From Pseudomonadota bacterium (lineage in GTDB: Bacteria; Pseudomonadota; Alphaproteobacteria; Rhizobiales; Xanthobacteraceae), in contig JAEWJH010000025.1 in assembly GCA_023386635.1 (NCBI GenBank), forward strand, positions 1 through 44,951: 44,951 nucleotides of DNA, written 5' to 3'. Every line of letters starts with the position of its first letter. The stretch's first letter is position 1. The notes under the pieces are model-generated. The model worked only from the letters and a program-made list of their open reading frames with translations, was not told where the DNA came from and did not search any database. A program made the translations under genes and the position numbers. Positions 43,828 to 44,951 of the stretch are shown here, one piece after another.

Positions 43828-44951
43828 TTACTCGTCGCCCTTTTCCTTGTCGGAGCGCTGCTTGAGCGCCGCGCCGAGGATGTCGCCGAGCGACGCGCCG
43901 GAATCCGACGAGCCGTACTGGGCGATGGCTTCCTTCTCTTCCGCGACTTCGAGCGCCTTGATCGAGACGCCGACCTTGTGGGTCTTGCGGTCGAACTGGG
44001 TGACGCGCGCGTCGAACTTCTGCCCGACCTGGAACCGGTCGGAGCGCTGATCGGCGCGATCGCGGGCGAGGTCGCCGCGCTTGATGAAGGTGACGACGTC
44101 GGTGCCGACGATCTTCACGTCGAGACCGGCTTCCTTCACGTCCATCACTTCGCAGGTGACCACGTCGCCCTTCTTCATCTCGCCGGCAACGCCGGACGCC
44201 ATCGGGTCGCCGCCGAGCTGCTTGACGCCGAGCGAGATGCGCTCCTTCTCGACATCGACGTCGAGAACCTGCGCGCTGACCATGTCGCCCTTCTTGTACT
44301 CTTCGATGACCTGCTCGCCCGGACGCTTCCAGTCCAGATCCGACAGATGCACCATGCCGTCGACGTCGCCATCGAGGCCCAGGAACAGGCCGAATTCGGT
44401 CTTGTTCTTGACTTCGCCTTCGACCACCGAGCCCGGCGGATACTTCTCGACGAACACTTCCCACGGATTGCGCATGGTCTGCTTGAGACCGAGCGAAATG
44501 CGGCGCTTGACCGGATCGACTTCGAGGATCTGCACTTCGACTTCCTGCGAGGTCGAGACGATCTTGCCTGGGTGCACGTTCTTCTTGGTCCACGACATTT
44601 CCGAAACGTGGATCAGGCCCTCGATGCCCGGCTCCAGTTCGACGAACGCGCCGTAGTCGGTGATGTTGGTCACGCGGCCCTTGAAGCGGGCGCCGACCGG
44701 ATACTTGGCCTCGATGCCCTGCCACGGATCGTCGAGCAGCTGCTTCATGCCAAGCGAGATGCGGTGCGTCTCGTGGTTGATCTTGATGATCTTCACCTTC
44801 ACCGTCTGACCGATGTTGAGCACTTCGGTCGGATGGTTGACGCGACGCCACGCGATATCGGTGACGTGCAGCAGGCCGTCGATGCCGCCGAGATCAACGA
44901 ACGCACCGTAATCGGTGATGTTCTTGACGACGCCGTCGATCACCTGACCCT
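43828..44951 (-). CDS. rpsA: 30S ribosomal protein S1, C-terminal part
   Basis: Ribosomal protein S1 binds mRNA and helps unwind it for initiation. The gene enters from the right edge of the window, so its N-terminal domains are missing; about 373 codons are visible. Four S1 RNA-binding repeats can be read in the order GVVKNITDYGAFVDLGGIDG, GRVTNITDYGAFVELEPGIE, GEVKNKTEFGLFLGLDGDVD and a more divergent one from CEVMDVKEAGLDVKIVG. They are linked by the HRISLGMKQL-type connectors. The C terminus ends ALKQRSDKEKGDE. A GTG within the first visible codons is internal, not a start. A terminator follows. Confidence 0.97.
   Translation of the reverse strand, partial: GQVIDGVVKNITDYGAFVDLGGIDGLLHVTDIAWRRVNHPTEVLNIGQTVKVKIIKINHETHRISLGMKQLLDDPWQGIEAKYPVGARFKGRVTNITDYGAFVELEPGIEGLIHVSEMSWTKKNVHPGKIVSTSQEVEVQILEVDPVKRRISLGLKQTMRNPWEVFVEKYPPGSVVEGEVKNKTEFGLFLGLDGDVDGMVHLSDLDWKRPGEQVIEEYKKGDMVSAQVLDVDVEKERISLGVKQLGGDPMASGVAGEMKKGDVVTCEVMDVKEAGLDVKIVGTDVVTFIKRGDLARDRADQRSDRFQVGQKFDARVTQFDRKTHKVGVSIKALEVAEEKEAIAQYGSSDSGASLGDILGAALKQRSDKEKGDE

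Overview
The window looks like chromosomal DNA of an alphaproteobacterium of the order Hyphomicrobiales (Rhizobiales), most like the Bradyrhizobium/Rhodopseudomonas/Pseudolabrys group. The grounds are the GC-rich coding sequence, an Irr regulator with a heme regulatory motif, an alphaproteobacterial-type AddAB pair, a DivL homologue whose phosphoacceptor histidine is a tyrosine, GANTC sites, and several intergenic palindromic repeats typical of these genomes. It is mostly housekeeping sequence with no prophage, insertion sequence or CRISPR array. No tRNA or rRNA was seen.

Layout. At 1-2.5 kb oxyR (cut by the window edge) diverges from katG. At 2.7-5.5 kb is a fabA-fabB-fabI operon for unsaturated fatty acid synthesis on the minus strand. 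Diverging from it is irr, followed by a three-gene Fe3+-type ABC importer (6.4-10.6 kb). A 1.2 kb stretch without protein genes (10.6-11.8 kb) holds dispersed palindromic repeats around a densely structured segment of about 500 nt. A consensus-like promoter lies just upstream, so this is a candidate noncoding RNA. From 11.8-17.4 kb lie an SH3-domain exported protein, a D-2-hydroxyacid dehydrogenase, a MoeB/ThiF-like E1 enzyme, a degenerate trypsin-fold exported protein, an enoyl-CoA hydratase and mutM. From 17.4-21.7 kb run ubiE, ubiB, coaBC and dut. An Rrf2 regulator follows, then divL, tsaE-amgK, murU, addB and addA (cell cycle, tRNA modification, peptidoglycan recycling, recombination), then trxA and a LigC-type ligase. 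On the minus strand from 35.5 kb come folC, accD, trpA, a small membrane protein, trpB and trpF as a coupled operon. After those lie an ornithine cyclodeaminase-like gene, a LapA-domain gene, ihfB, sppA and the 3' part of rpsA.

The observations most worth following up are these. (1) CoaBC carries an N-terminal FitA-type ribbon-helix-helix antitoxin domain, and a perfect 21-bp palindrome sits 19 bp before its start codon. This suggests a coenzyme A biosynthetic enzyme that binds its own promoter. (2) The structured segment at about 10966-11490 has GNRA loops that are GNRA only when read on the plus strand, the same strand as the promoter. (3) Three GANTC methylation sites lie within 47 bp upstream of divL. 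(4) A two-helix membrane protein is translationally coupled between trpB and trpA. (5) Several enzymes lack canonical residues: the dehydrogenase catalytic Glu, the MoeB and AccD zinc ligands, the CoaC lid Cys, and the protease triad.
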